A stretch of DNA of 64,000 nt, taken from the NCBI RefSeq assembly GCF_051020985.1, contig NC_135009.1:10176606-10240605 (forward strand), given 5' to 3'. This document shows, piece by piece, positions 37,895-53,039 of this stretch. Position numbers and translations under genes: made by a program. Position 1 is the first letter of the stretch. The number at the start of each line of letters is the position of its first letter. The notes under the pieces are model-generated. The model was not told the origin of the DNA. It ran no database searches and saw nothing but the letters and a program-made list of their open reading frames with translations. The stretch is from Nomia melanderi. Taxonomy: Eukaryota; Arthropoda; Insecta; Hymenoptera; Halictidae.

Positions 37895-40800
37895 TTGAGA
37901 CTTGGGTCAAGCTTTTAAAGGTTCAAGGTTGAGCTCTGCGACTTCGAAGGCTCGAGTGTTAAGGTTGTGCCTTGGAACTTCGAGGACTCGAGCTTTTTAC
38001 AACACTGTTCGGAGCTGTACGCCTCGTTGCCTGTTGCGCTGCTCGTCGCCGTTGTCGGACAATTTACGCAAAGATTGCAACGCTCGCGCGTAACATTCGT
38101 TCGGTCGACGGTCTTGTCGATTGCGACATGAATTCAACGATAATTGAAATTCTGCGATGAGTATTCTCGAGACGGGCTTTTCCTTCTGAAAATTTTATGA
38201 TATATTGAAGGTTAAGAACTTTCGTTATCACTTTGGGCATTTTGTGAACAATTAACAATGTACTGTAGGCTGTGGAAGAATTATAATTATTTATTTTGAA
38301 TATTCTGGTAGAGATATAATTTTGAAAATTTTCGAAAATCGAAGAACAATAACGTATGAAGTATTGAACGTTTTAATTATCTTCACACGAAAGGAGAGAT
38401 TAAACTTTATTTATTGATACGATAGAAATTTAAAATTTAGTGGACGTAGTAGAGAAGCGACAAAGGTAAGTTAAATATTCGAAATCTATATTTCCTTTTA
38501 ATTACATAAAAACCAACAATGTAGGTATAATAAATATTGACACCAAACGAAATATAAATATGCAAGACACGAATATTAAATATTGCAAGCTTTTGATATC
38601 TTGAACTTTTTTCTGAATTTTTAGAGCTCATAATATTATTTAAAAAAGACCATCTCTAAAAGGTAAATATCAAAAGAAACATACAGGAGGCATTAAATTA
38701 AGTCAATCTTTACATACAATAAAAATGAATTCTTTCTTTAAATATTATCAAAAAATACAATACGCTATACTTTAAGAACAAAAGAAAGGGAAACTATGAT
38801 CTAACACGATACCTTGTTGCCTATAGGTCGTTTAACTGCTGTTTTTCCTAATTCTCTTTAACAAAATGCAATTCCCTCGGTACATTTTCCTCACTAGGGT
38901 GGACCATATAACGAGAGAAGTTCGCGATTTCGACTCGGCTCGTATACACGATCGACTAAAAAGTTTCACCGCCAAACAAGCCTCCACTGTACAACAAGGA
39001 ATATATCATTCGCTTTTCAGAATCCTTCTTGCGCAGAAAAAGAGAAAGTGTTCAGATATCATTGAATCCATTCGCGCAGACTCCGCCGCGTTTTTCATTT
39101 TGCCTAAGTCCCTCGGAGGAGACGCCCGATTGAAAAGGAGAATAAGAGCGAACACGTAATAGCGGCCAGCCAATCGCGCGTGCCAACGCGTTTAACCTAT
39201 ACGTTCTACATGATAAAAAATAATATTAATAATAATAACGATGGTGTACAACTAAATTACGAGATAAGGCGAAAGAAGTATGTGTCAGAAGGAGGAAAGA
39301 AAAGAAGAGAGAAGCACGATGAAGAAAGTGTTAAGTTAGACCTATACATAAACGTTTCCCCTCGGGGGTGTTTGAAACTGTTTTCGCTCCAACCCGATTC
39401 TCTCGCGTATTCCGCCGCTTTGTCTCGCGCTCACGCCAAGAGCGGATTCAATCGCTAGGGGACGCACGATCGTATTAAGTAACTACAATCTTTGTCGAAA
39501 AATAGAACACATGTCGCTGCCTCTCATTCCTCGCCGCCCCACGCACAGGCTCGCCCAACGTCCACGCTACAATCGAAAACTTCATTCGTTCCCTCAACCC
39601 TGCTACATTCTTCGAGTTCCGGCCGAGGGCCATTTGTCGACATTTCCTCAATTTCGTCGTGCTCTCATTTTGCCGACGGTACTTTCGAACTTGAGGATAG
39701 TATAAGAAAATTATTATATGCGTTCGCATTTCTTCAACGACACTTTGAATTTCTATATAAACCGAGGACCGCAGCAGGGTTAACGCTGGTACCACCGGAC
39801 AGAACAAAATTACTGTGAACTTCCTTTCTCGCGATTATTCGAAAGATACGAATGCCTTCTCGGGGGATATTTAAATACACGTTAGGTTCGAATCGCCGGT
39901 GGTTCCAGCGTTCAGGAAGGAAAAGGAATAGTAACAGTAACTCGTATCGGAAAGATTCTAAAGCTGTAGCTTCGCGCGGAGATATTACGCTTCAGAGCTT
40001 TCGCAGGTTCACCTTCCGCTATCGAAACAATCGATCTGAAATTTCCTTACACACTGTACATACGCGAAATTAATATACCAAGTACGTTCGTCGGATACAT
40101 TGTAATATTAGTCATTGACTACGATGTCTCATCGTGAATTTATGAATTGAAGATCACTCATCGGAGAACTATGATAAGATCGGTTATTGATTATTATAGG
40201 ACAACGTGATCGGCGTGAAACGTATAGCGTGGCTAATCGAATTCGGGACCGTTAGAATGCTTCTGTAACTAAGCCAGAAGTAGATGTACTGTTGAAATGG
40301 TATTTACATTAATAAATATTGATATAATAGTAACTGTTCAATATTACATGAATATTTTATGCTTTTCATTGAATGATATACCTCGCCCGACGACGCAACC
40401 AATTAGATAACGTCGCGCGGTAAGTGAGAAGGCGGTTGGCTGGTCGCGGTCGGTCACGTGATTCCTCGCGAATGCGCGTTACAGTCCCAGGTTCAATTGA
40501 CCAAACTATACCCTCGATAAAAGCAACACGCCTGCGATTCATCGACGATTTATTCGACACGCACGATCATAATATTAAATGACGAAAACCTTCTCGGCGA
40601 TCGCAGAACATTGCTGATCGGTGGTGCTCGGTCATCGATAAATCATCGGCCGCCTGATTCTCGAACGATTTCTCGAGAGTGTTTGAGAAAAAAAAAGTCA
40701 CTTGCGAACAAAGCCTGCAGGCCTCGTTAAGGTCTTAATATCGATCATTCTAATCGGAATGTTCTTGATCGTGCCGAATAAATACCGTCTAAGCGCAATT

Positions 40801-42106
40801 TGCTCGATGATTAACGATCCATTCATTGCGGTTGATTGTTTCCGATGTTTTTTTCGTACAATTCGATCGGTACCTTTCGATTTGAGGTTTTGCGGTAGAA
40901 TCGATGGGGCGTGTTAAATTGAATTCTCGAATCGATTTGTTTTTCGAAATCGTTGGATTGAATTTAATCAAGTTTAATGGACAATTTGAATCATCGATCG
41001 TAAGTCTGACAAAACTGATGCGATTAGTTCGACAAAATGGGGACTAAGTGGTTCGAAATTCATTTTAATTACTGTTCCTTCTTTTTGATCGGCGGAAGTT
41101 TTTTGCCCGGATTTTTCATTCGATAAGAAGGATAACGTTTGCGTCTTTGTGATACTGGCATCTTTCGCAGAAGACTGAGCAACGTCACGATCACGCGAAA
41201 CACTCTAGATCCTACTAAATCAATGGGCGCAAGCATCGATATGTAGATCTCTATTACTAGTTTAACAGCTACCTCAAGGAATTGACCAAAATCGCAGGTA
41301 ACAATCGAAAAGCGCAAGTTCGATATGATGCGCGTATGATATTCAGCGAATATGCCAACCCTTTCGTTTCCATTGTTCGCCGATATCCGTCTGTTCGATC
41401 GATCGTAATGCAACGTCACACGATTGGACTGTCGCTCGACCAATCAGCGAAACGGACACTCACACGGACGATCTCTTTGAAATAGTCGGAGTCGATGGAA
41501 ACATTTATTTCGTCTATCGAGAGATTAATTAAGACATAAAAGTAACGAAAATTTCATTAAGATCTCGGTTTCGATAATATGCATAAATTATCATTTCCAC
41601 GATCCGTCGACAACCATAGAACTGCTGCACGCAAAATCTTAACTTCTGCTAATTGAAACACTTGCTGGCAGACGTCCTTTAACGAACGATAATTACTTGA
41701 AAATTTCACGTAATTTACAATTCATTGAAATCTTTCATTCGATTACTCGAAAATTCGCAATTCAATCGATCGAAATCTCATTCTTTCTTCTCTAGAAACA
41801 CGATTAACCGCGGATAATAAGATCGAACGGTTTCGCGAAAGTTAAATTCGCTCGTCTTATCTATCCGTTTCTCAGCTTGATAATTGAAAACGTAAATCGC
41901 AAATTAAGCTGTACGGCTTCCACCGGAGACCGTTTATTATTAAAACCGTTATTCTAAAAATTAAAACGCTTACAAAGAAAAGTTCATCTAAATGTTTAAA
42001 AACAAAAGATCAAATAGTCCGCCACTCGATGTGCAACAGCCTATCAAACGCTCGATTCTGCCTGATGCTCCCAACTCGAATGAACTCTCCGCAGGCAGAG
42101 CCAACT
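37895..42106. other. intergenic, no gene supported
   Basis: Mixed AT-rich and CpG-rich DNA. Frames such as 39492-39818, 40366-40560 and 41069-41443 overlap others on the opposite strand and lack recognisable motifs. Confidence 0.5.
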
Positions 42107-43403
42107 ATGGCGGCCCCCTGCAATCCACAACGACCTCGAAACGATTCCTCTGTAACGTGCACGTGTATAGTTATAGCTTCGGAGACACTTTATGGTATAA
42201 TATTGTATCATCTATGCTTGGGTTTGTCGAGCTGAATGGGAGATACTTTGCGGTAGTCGCTAGCGTTGCGTATTCTATAATGGTGTGGCGCTGAATGTGG
42301 ATCGCAGAGGATGAAGAAATGCGAGGGAAAACGGCACCGCGGGCAGATCGTCGCCGGAAACCACGTTCCAGGGATTCGATCCTCGAAATTTATCACAATC
42401 TCTTTCCTGAAACTCTACGATGAGTGTATCTACTCTTTTCTTTCTTTTTTTTTTTTGTTTCGTTATACTCTACGAAAGGACAGCCGTGCAACGATTACAA
42501 TTATCGATCTCGATTATTACATGTTGATTGATTCCTTTAACTAAAACCTCGTACGTGCGCTGGATCGTTTGAATTTGGCTGATTGTCTTCGTAACATGAC
42601 ATTCACGTGATCGACCATGTGGCGCCATTTTGGATTTTAGAATAGCAATAATGGTATCATGGTATTAATAGCTAATGTTATAGATCGATTTCATGACTTA
42701 ATTGGTATTAAGAGGATTAAGACGATAAAGGCAGTTCCATTAGTAGAAGATGATTTTGATATCAAAATGGCGGTCAGGCGGATACTAAAATAACGTTACG
42801 TCCAACGAAATGGCGGGATCTCGGCAGAACTGACTGCAAGGTTGATTAATTCATTTCCGTTGATTTCGCTAATGAATTGGCACTTTATTATTCAATTGTA
42901 CTTGCTCGATAATTTGAAAAAGAAAGTAATTTGATAGCGGAATAATGTATAGTGTCAACATTGCATCGAATCCGGTAAACTTGAGGCGATTCGACTGAAT
43001 TAACGGAAACGGTAGAATTCGGTAATCCTGTGACTGATTGTAATATTATAATTAAAATATTCTGTAATAAATTACATTTAAAAAAATAATACTTTATCAT
43101 TGAATACAAGGATGTTTCTTAATTTGCAAGCATATATAGCCCTCAGTGGCGCCAACATGGCCGACCAAGCGACGCCATATACTCGACAAACCGGCACGAA
43201 CGTTAATCAACGAAGAGGAACTGTCTCCCGCGACAGGTACGAGGTAATCAGCGACATTTCGGTTTCGCAATGGCCACGTTCACGTGTCCGGCGAGTGTGG
43301 GTGTCACGATTAAAAATTCACGCGGTCGCAGCACGCTCGGCAAAGACACGCGCGCAATCGCTGGGGAACGTCGAGGGATCTCTCGGACCTCGTACGGCAT
43401 GGC
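42107..43403. promoter_or_regulatory. cluster of GCCAT/ATGGC motifs
   Basis: The motif occurs at 42107, 42624, 42767, 42810, 43157, 43174, 43270 and 43399, several inside GGCGCCA or ATGGCGG contexts. About 2.5 would be expected in 1.3 kb of even composition. GCCAT is the core bound by YY1 and its fly counterpart Pho, so an enhancer, promoter or Polycomb-type element is possible. Confidence 0.2.
43157..43236 (+). CDS. weak candidate first exon in a GCCAT-rich block
   Basis: ATG at 43157 in a favourable context (gccaacATGG) opens MADQATPYTRQTGTNVNQRR and reaches a gacag-gtacgag donor at 43237. The ATG coincides with one of a cluster of ATGGC/GCCAT motifs that may be regulatory instead. No continuation exon was identified. 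Confidence 0.15.
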
Positions 43404-44179
43404 TCCGAAACTTTTTCAACAAGTCGCCGGAATTTCGGCTCAGAATGCATAATTCGTGCTCGTTTAAAATCGTACCGCTTCGCGTTTATTTTTCTCCTTT
43501 TTCTTTCGTTTATTTTTCTTTTTTTTTTTGTGCTGTAAAAACTGTACCCCCGTCGCCCGTCACCGACACCGAGAGCATGTAAATCGCTATAAAAGGGATT
43601 TAAAAGCTGTTCTCGTAAGAGCTTACGGATTGAAGCCGCGCGAGCTCGCGTGTTCGATGTTTCGGAATCGTTAAAAGAGAAAGGTGGGGAAAAAAGTGAT
43701 TAAAACAGATCCGCCGGTAACCCAGCGTGCATATTGCGAACAGTTACGCGAATGCGATGGATTGGTTCTTAAAATGGCAATTAAACGGAGATTTCATTAT
43801 TCCAACGAGAATGTGATTACGTACGTTGGGAAATTGTATTAAAACGAAATTTCATCGTTTTCGGCAAGAATCGCGTTGGAAAATAGAGTAAAAATTTTAT
43901 TAAACTTCTACAGCGAAGTGCATATTCATTATGAACTGTAACGACGCGCATCTGCGATCTAACGAATTTAGTTCCTCTCGCGAGTGTCCCTTAAAATGGT
44001 CACAGAATACACGATAAAAGAAGTATGCTAAAATTACCGTGACCTTACATTAGGCTTATTCCTTTAGTTTATGTAATATTAGATTGTTAATTAAATGGTC
44101 GCGTCGATATCCATTTCGTTAAAATACTATAAATCTATGCTATACTTTATGTATCGACGATAAAAAATCTCTATTATAA

Positions 44180-46343
<2,164 letters not shown>

Positions 46344-46480
46344 TCAGCCGAGGCCGGCCCATTGCATGAAGTCGGGCACCTCTCTGACGGGCACGTCCCT
46401 CGCCAAAGCCTTCACCCTCAGGTTCCTGTCCTCCGTCAGCAGGACCACCTCCCTTCGCAGACGCCGCGGTTGACCCTCTT
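46344..46480 (-). CDS. SMG6: SMG6 terminal coding exon with stop codon
   Basis: On the minus strand, acceptor caatttgttcgcag precedes 2 + 132 coding bases and a TGA stop at 46344-46346. The frame reads EGQPRRLRREVVLLTEDRN and continues through LRVKALARDVPVREV to end in FMQWAGLG. Human SMG6 ends REVVLLTDDRNLRVKAL...TWAQVG with the same spacing: 28 residues from the third catalytic aspartate (human D1392) to the C-terminus, and 28 here from the D of TEDRN. The first D of human TDD is E here, a conservative change outside the catalytic position. Two of the three PIN aspartates are therefore intact within the window. A longer open frame overlapping this exon in another register, with a poly-alanine run, is a shadow of the 3' UTR. 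Confidence 0.95.
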
Positions 46481-47389
46481 CTGCGAACAAATTGGTTGGG
46501 CGAATTTGCTTTCATATTACTTCTCTCTCGTTTCTTATGCTTTTGTTATTGGCTATCATTCTTTTGTTCTTGCCTGTTTTATCTCTGATTAGTTGTTTGA
46601 AAGTATTATAGGTTTGTTTTAAGATCTCGCTTTAAATTTTGTGGTTAATTTAACGTTAGAACTACCGAGTAATTCAATTAGGTTTCCTAATTTTCAAATA
46701 GAAACACCAACGTTGTGTCTGCTGAGATTTCCATTGATTTATAATTTAGTTTGCGTATTTTTAAATCAATTTCATTACTCATTTCCTTAAGAAGCATCCT
46801 TTTCAATAATCTCGAAAGAAGTTACTGAAATGTGAACGCAAATTTCTTCAACCTTCACACTTCGAATTTTGTATACTTATGCTGCTTGTAGTTGTCAAGA
46901 ATACGACTGGTTTGGAAAAATCGAATTTAACTTCGTGAATCTGTTAACCGTGAAACAAACTTTTGTCTCTTTAGTGATTTCAAGGTTCTCAAGTTCCCAG
47001 AATAAATCCGAACGTTCTTAGTACCTTTTATCGTCCATCTAGAAACGGGATCGCTAATAAATCGTCAATTAATACGTTATCAGGTCGAGCGCCCACGCTG
47101 CGACGGCGCAAATTCCATTAGGTGTCGTTTTCGCGATCAAAAAGAATCGAATAATTAGTAGTACGTCGGCTGATAAACGCTACCGCGATAAGCGGCTCGT
47201 AAAAGGTGAACGCGTCGACTCGGGCGCACGGTAACACAGCGCTAGCCCCTTTCGATAACGGTTAATCTCCGTGTAAACGAGAATTACAATCGACCCGGTA
47301 TTAATCACTATCAGAGCGGCGGCAGGAATTGTTGAAACGTGGCCGACGTATACACCTAAGAGATACCATACGTATCGCCGTGTACGTAC
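46481..47389 (-). other. last SMG6 intron
   Basis: Bounded by donor gtacgtac (complement of 47382-47389) and acceptor ttcgcag (complement of 46481-46487). It contains a degenerate family B element at about 46654-46896, with a recognisable TTAACGTTAGAACTACCGAG-like left end and a decayed right end. Confidence 0.88.
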
Positions 47390-47474
47390 CTGCGTTTGCT
47401 TGATCTTTGTTACCCGTTTTGCAGAGGCTCAAGCACGTAGCCAGTATTCTGTCATCGTTTCTTGTCAACCCGTC
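47390..47474 (-). CDS. SMG6: SMG6 PIN-domain internal exon (penultimate)
   Basis: This 85-nt exon (28 codons plus one base) is bounded by acceptor attctgttgcag and donor gtacgtac on the minus strand. It encodes DGLTRNDDRILATCLSLCK and a short polar tail. The NDD-I/L-ILxxCLxxC pattern is the second acidic motif of the SMG6 PIN domain; in human SMG6 the corresponding aspartate (D1353) is needed for RNA cleavage. It starts in phase 0, as required by the preceding exon, and ends in phase 1, as required by the last exon. It is too short and lacks a start codon, so an ORF search would miss it. Flanking introns are 2412 nt (47475-49886) and 909 nt (46481-47389). Confidence 0.93.
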
Positions 47475-49886
47475 CTGCAACAGAATAATCGCACGGGGTG
47501 CTTTATTATTTGCGAAACGCCACGTGCCCGCTTTCCGCGAATCTCAATGGCCAGTTTCTTCGTTCGGGACCACTTTCTTTCTCGAACGAAACGAGAAATC
47601 TTTCTACTTCCAACATTTTCCAAATTGCGAACGAGCAAACGTTTATGATTCTTATCTAGCAGTTACCAAGCAACTGATAACGCAAATCTGGATCCGTTGA
47701 TAGATAATAAATGAGTCCTGTTAGTTGACTATTAAATTAAATGTGCTGAACTATGAAGAAAAAGATAGAATGTTGATTTCTGAAGAAAACTGGACACTAG
47801 ATGAATTGAGAATTATTGATACAAGTCATTCGAGGCAATATTTAAGGAATAAGTATTCTAACAGAATTTAATTACAATTGTTACAGATAACCAATGTTTT
47901 GTAATTTGAAAAATTGTTCAAACTTCAACTATGGTCGTAACTAACTCGACTAATCGAGTACGCACCGAAGTACCCGAAGTCGATCGAGTTACTATTCCTA
48001 AAGAATACTCGAGCACAACTGCTCAAGACAATCAGGGTCTAAAGAATGGGGCTCTGATTGTCTATCCCCAGCTTCCCGACTCAGCTCACGAACGATAATG
48101 CGTCGTCTGCATTCACCGCGAAACTTTCAACGAAGGAAGTCGAGGAAGAGGGTCCCGGAGCATGCAGAAGAGCGACCGACGAGGAAGAGGAAAGACATCG
48201 GCTTATACCCGCAATATCCGGGTAGCAAAATTTTGTATTCAAATTTCTCAATTCGCTGATGTTTTCGATCACTTAAACCTAAAATCGAATACGAACAGAA
48301 TACGAGGACAGTAGAATCCTTAGTCTAAATATATCACTTCAACGATACTTTAATTCATTAAAGTCTGACTCGGCAATTACAAAGTGAAAATCAATTTTCA
48401 TAGATCACAAATCAGCTCTCAATACTCTATTCGTAATATATTATAATAATCTATTCCCCCACAAAATATTCCTAATCTAATTTAAATGCTTTCTGTAACG
48501 TACTCCTTTCAAAATATCCCAAAACTAAGGTAATTCCAGATAAAATGGCCCGATTCCATTTCATTTTTCAAATATCTACATTTCCAAGTGTTCTCAGTAG
48601 CATCTTGTAGAGAAATCTATTTAACTGTTCCCCTCACGCATATTCAACTTCACAAATACATTAAAAGTTATTTATTTTAAAAGTGTTAAAAATTGTAAAA
48701 GTTTAAAAGCTATTTTAAAAGTGGACCATCTCTCCCCGACTTGGCATAGATAAAAAAAATGCTGCTGCCCGAATGCATGTTATACTATAATCAAAGACAC
48801 AGGGTGGCGAAGCGGAACAGAATAAAATCTAACGAGCACGCGTTATCTATCGTTTGACAGATCAAGGTCCCGCCCTGCTACGATCCCGTCCAATCCGTGT
48901 ATCCTGCATGTTGTCCGGGCAGATAAGCGACAGCCGGAGGAGGTGCGTGCCGCAGCAGAAGTTACACACCAACGCCGCGAGAAGAATTTATTTGTGCACC
49001 AACCTGGGGGTTCTCGGACACTCGACCTCTTATCATAACATTCGCGCTTCAATAACCACCGGTCAATCCATGCTTGCATCTTTCGGATACGTCGCGGCGG
49101 TCTATACACGATTCTTATCAGCTGAGCACTCTCGCGAGAGTTTCTGCGGTTATCAGTTAATGTACGGAGAAACCGAAGCCTTGTAATCGTCAGTACTCTG
49201 CTTCGTGTAACACTGTTACCGTAAAAACCATTTGGATACAGGAATCTATGGTTTTGTTGTAAATACTATAAGAATCTAAATATTGTAATCGTTAGATTAG
49301 CTGATTTCTAATAAGCAAAGATTGGAATTGATGAACTGGTTACGGTGACCCTTGATTTGTTAATAATTATGCATACAATTAACTGTAGATCCTACAGTTT
49401 TCAGTATGATATGCAGAATATTTAGTATTTTAAATTAGACTTTGTATTGCTATGCGAAATACTTAAATAAAATAGCTTTGTTGCTTGATTTATTCATAAA
49501 TTATCGTTAAATTAATTTCGAATAACGTCGTCCATATCTCGTCGGAAAATTTCGAACATTTCCAGTTAAAAAATCTCGAGTGAAATGCTTGGTACACCTA
49601 CTCAGTAAGAGAAAAGTGAATTATTTTTAACCAACTAGCCGAGAAAATGGACTCATCGATTTCATTTGATTGGCGAATAATTCTTGTATTTCGTTGGAAA
49701 TCGAAGTAGAATTCTCTTCTCTTCTATTAAACGATTAGCGATCGAATAATTTATTAATCTTGATTAGTAAGGAATCGCGTAGTAAAGGGTTAATCTACCC
49801 TATTCCCGGACTTCATCGTATTTCTTCGACTTCCCCGGCCAGAATCTTAGCGACAGTGTTCTCCACGGCAACGATGATCTCCTTAC
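47475..49886 (-). other. second-last SMG6 intron
   Basis: Bounded by gtaagg at the 49886 side and tgttgcag at the 47475 side. Mostly AT-rich, but with two GC-rich islands. The one at 48050-48240 is open on both strands and is described separately. The one at 48840-49190 is open on both strands without recognisable product. Confidence 0.85.
48089..48235 (+). other. intronic GC-rich island with coding-like frame, unassigned
   Basis: Inside an SMG6 intron the plus strand reads LTNDNASSAFTAKLSTKEVE followed by a Glu-rich stretch, an EEEERHR run and a TAG. A possible acceptor (cccgactcag) precedes it. The minus strand of the same island is also open, for about 63 codons (48081-48272). Codon-like third-position GC exists on both strands, so neither direction is established. 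It could be a nested exon, an alternative SMG6 exon or a GC-rich island without coding role. Confidence 0.2.
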
Positions 49887-50107
49887 CTTGTCAACATCCT
49901 CCTCGACGGTGAAAGTGCTAGATGTAAGGACAGTTCCTCTCGTGGTTAAGCACCGGATAGCTGGATTCCTGCTTCTGGCGAAATTCAGTGCCGCTTTCGC
50001 GCTCTCAGCCACCCTGGCCACGTGCTCCGGATCCAGCGCCGCCCTAGAGGCTGGAGGACAGTCCCGGGCGTCTGCGCCCCTAGCCAAACCCTCGAGCTCG
50101 TTTAAAA
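49887..50107 (-). CDS. SMG6: SMG6 PIN-domain internal exon (third from last)
   Basis: SMG6 (EST1A) is the endonuclease of nonsense-mediated mRNA decay; its C-terminal PIN domain cuts target mRNAs near premature stop codons. Read on the minus strand, this 221-nt exon follows a strong acceptor (ttctgtttcag) and begins with the last two bases of a split codon. It then runs 73 codons to GACAAG, followed by donor gtaagg. It starts LNELEGLARG, matching the conserved INELDGLAKG of animal SMG6, and continues with a helix-rich stretch and CLTTRG, the counterpart of ALTSRG in the vertebrate protein. It ends in the acidic EEDVDK. The reading frame continues exactly into the exon at 47390-47474 (phase 0). 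The upstream exon, expected to carry the PDTN catalytic motif, was not found. Identification rests on remembered family motifs plus perfect splice-phase agreement across three exons. Confidence 0.93.
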
Positions 50108-51105
50108 CTGAAACAGAAACGTCGAATATTGTGTTGAATATCTTTCTCCTCGAGCAACTTCGATCAATCGTTTGCTAAATTATTACAGACGACTCACCCC
50201 TTCATTCTACCAGAAGAGGGTTAAAGAATCATTTTCCTTAGTAATCAAGATTCTTCCAGTAATTTTGCACATTAAGGCATTTGTTTTTAATTTTAATTTT
50301 TAAGGGAATTCAATATCCGTAATGTTTTCATCGCGTTTCAAAGAATGCACGCAATTTATATATTTCTCTATCGACGTAAATAAGGGAGCAGTAATTTTAA
50401 AGCAACTCGTTTACGGTGTAGTATAGAGAGGGATTTCTCCCCGTCTGGTGGGAAAGTTTTTTCATCGGCACCGTGGTCTCCAGAGAAAAACTACTAACGC
50501 AGAATTTCAACGAACCAGCCTTAACCGTGTTTATTCAAACTTCGCCGGTCAACCCTCGCGAAGTAAAAACACCGTTAATGAACTTTCCATTGCGGCGGCA
50601 GGGCGAGGCACGTGAGTTTCTTTCCCGCATTGTGATGAAAAATTGATCGTTCCGCTAATGGAAAATTCAGAGCAAAAAACACACCGAACTATCCACGAAA
50701 CAACGTGAATGTACAAAATCTGAACGAACGAATACGTTTCACTTTTTGAATTTCGATGAAAATGTACATTTGGATATCGCATTCTTTGTGAACATGTTGC
50801 CTTTTGCTCTGTTTCACTTCGCATCTATACAACTGTAAAAACTGTATCAATAAACAACAGAACTGAGAAGTTCAAATTCTCATCTATTTCTATTTTCTTT
50901 CTCGCGTTTTTAATAAATAAACGAACAACCGCTAAACAATAAAATAAAACAGGTAATCTCTTCTATAATACTTGTACAAGTTTGAGCTTTACAATTAACT
51001 CTATTACAGTGAGTTATTTTGAAAATTAATATAGTCGAGAATCCTTAGAAGTATCCAAACCTTTTCACACAGAAAAATTAAATTATATCTAGATAGAATC
51101 TTTAA
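50108..51105. other. region upstream of the recognised SMG6 exons, probably intron
   Basis: No SMG6 exon was recognised here; a PDTN-encoding exon should lie on this strand further out. AT-rich with one CpG-rich patch at 50400-50640. Confidence 0.4.
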
Positions 51106-51311
51106 CATTAGATTTACAGATACTCATTGTACAGTTTATCCCATTGTTCCCGGAAAGATTCGTTTTGGTCTAGGAAATTCGATGTTTCAAAGTGTATCAT
51201 TAGAAAACATATTCGCACAGTTCCATCAGTCAAACTCGATCCAAACATTTATCGAATGATGTTTATAAAATTCGGTACGAGTGAAATTTGCTCATTCCGT
51301 AAATCTAGTGT
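51106..51311 (+). mobile_element. family F element (F2)
   Basis: TTAA at 51102-51105, then cattagatttacagatac; right end ccgtaaatctagtg. Shares atttatcgaatgatgtttat and attccgtaaatc with F1. Confidence 0.8.
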
Positions 51312-52820
51312 CAAAAGAGAGACCATGCATCGACATTTTCGAAAGCTCCACGCAGCTAATATGCTGACATCCGTCCTCATGATCATCATCCGTCAGGGTG
51401 ATGTTTAATAACCACGGAAAACAGGTCGTGTCAGCTTTAATAAAACTTACTTCCCCTGTCTCCGTTATAATCTATTTCCGCCGAAGCATTCCGAGAAACA
51501 AATGTTCACTTTTTAAACGTTCATTTCCGAGTTTGCCGGAGTTCTACTTTAGTACAACTCGATAAATGCATCAGTCCCTCGAAAATTTGCCGTGCACCGG
51601 CTCGAAATAGAACGCAGCGCCGCGAATTATATATGAGCCTGTGACGGTACGATTTCGGTCGTTCTAAAATGGTAAAAAGAACGAGTACTCCGGGGGATCC
51701 AGCAGGAAGTGAGTAGTCAATAATTAATGAGCGAGGAATTTCTGGTTCGGCAGTGTCGTGATACCATTGGTGGATATTCGTGCGATAATAATGCAGGTTG
51801 GGTCAGGACCACGAGTACAACCGAGTGCAAAATTGTTCTGTGTAAACGATAACGATTTTCTATAAGGAAACTCGTAACGGTAAAAATAAACGGAAATGAT
51901 TTTTCATACTCTTTAATAACAGAAAGGTATTCATCGCGTGGATCGAAGTAAATTTTTGAAGTTTCCCCAAATTTCATGTTTTCCAATTAATTGTTTTATA
52001 TTCTTCAATACTTCTTTAAACTTCTATTTAATTTCTGTTGCAATAATTATCCAACGTAAACTACAAACACATGTATTTTCTAACTCATCGATAAATAAGT
52101 TTGATTCTCATAGATAAATAGATACTAGAAAATATTCAAAAGAGAGTTTTATATTACTAATTAGCCAGTGAAATCATCAGTATAAGAAACAACTCTATTC
52201 AACCTCAATTTCTTCAAATTTATCTATAAAAATATAAATTTGTACGAACTTCCAGCATCTCCGATTAGAATTATTCTTGCGCTTCAAAGTTAATAGAGTG
52301 TTTGGCAATATGTAGATTAATTGACTAATCACTCGCGATATTCTTTTCGAAGACCCGTCGTTTAACGTGATCGACGACAGCCGTTCGCCTAATAATTTGA
52401 ATTAAATCACGTTTCACGGGCTGCCTGTCGTTCAACTTGACTATCCGATCCTCCCCCGCCCTGCCCGCATTTTCAGCTTGAAACGGTAGATTTTCCGTCG
52501 CGACGTTTAATAGTAATCAGGAAACGGGGCTCGCGATGCACAGAGAAACAATTTCAGAGTGTCTCTGACAAGCGGTAATTGGACTGTCGACGGAAGTACG
52601 TGACAGAATTCCGAGAGTTTCATCGCGCTGCCCCGCAGTCCGATTTTAAATAATCCAAACATTTCTATTCGACGTCGCAAATTTTATTACGGACCCCGAT
52701 TTTTCGTTTTCATACGGATCGCGAACGTCCAGCGTGCTTCCCCTTTCAGCGGACGCATGAAACGCGGTTCAATATTCGATTCGCGGTTACGTTCGAATTA
52801 ACTTACGCTTCGCTGATTAA
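51312..52820. other. probable intron, no exon seen
   Basis: A CpG-rich block at 52330-52800 has no convincing frame. Confidence 0.45.
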
Positions 52821-53035
52821 CGATAGATTTACGGAACGAGCCAATAATTAACTCGTATTGATTTTATAAAGTTTGTCGGGCGAATGTTTGGGTCAATTTT
52901 GATTGATACAGATACGCAAATATGCATTCTAATTGCTTTCCCTTTGAACCTTTAATTTTCAAAGTATAACGAACGAATATCAATTTCCATAATAGAGACA
53001 GAGTAAATTGTGCAGTGATGACTGTAAATCTAGTG
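52821..53035 (-). mobile_element. family F element (F3)
   Basis: TTAA at 52817-52820 and 53036-53039. Left end cgatagatttacggaacgag; right end ctgtaaatctagtg. Confidence 0.88.
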
Positions 53036-53039
53036 TTAA

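Noticed and set aside
39885..39905. tRNA T-loop-like ggttcgaatcg
   Set aside because: No matching acceptor stem, D arm or anticodon arm around it.
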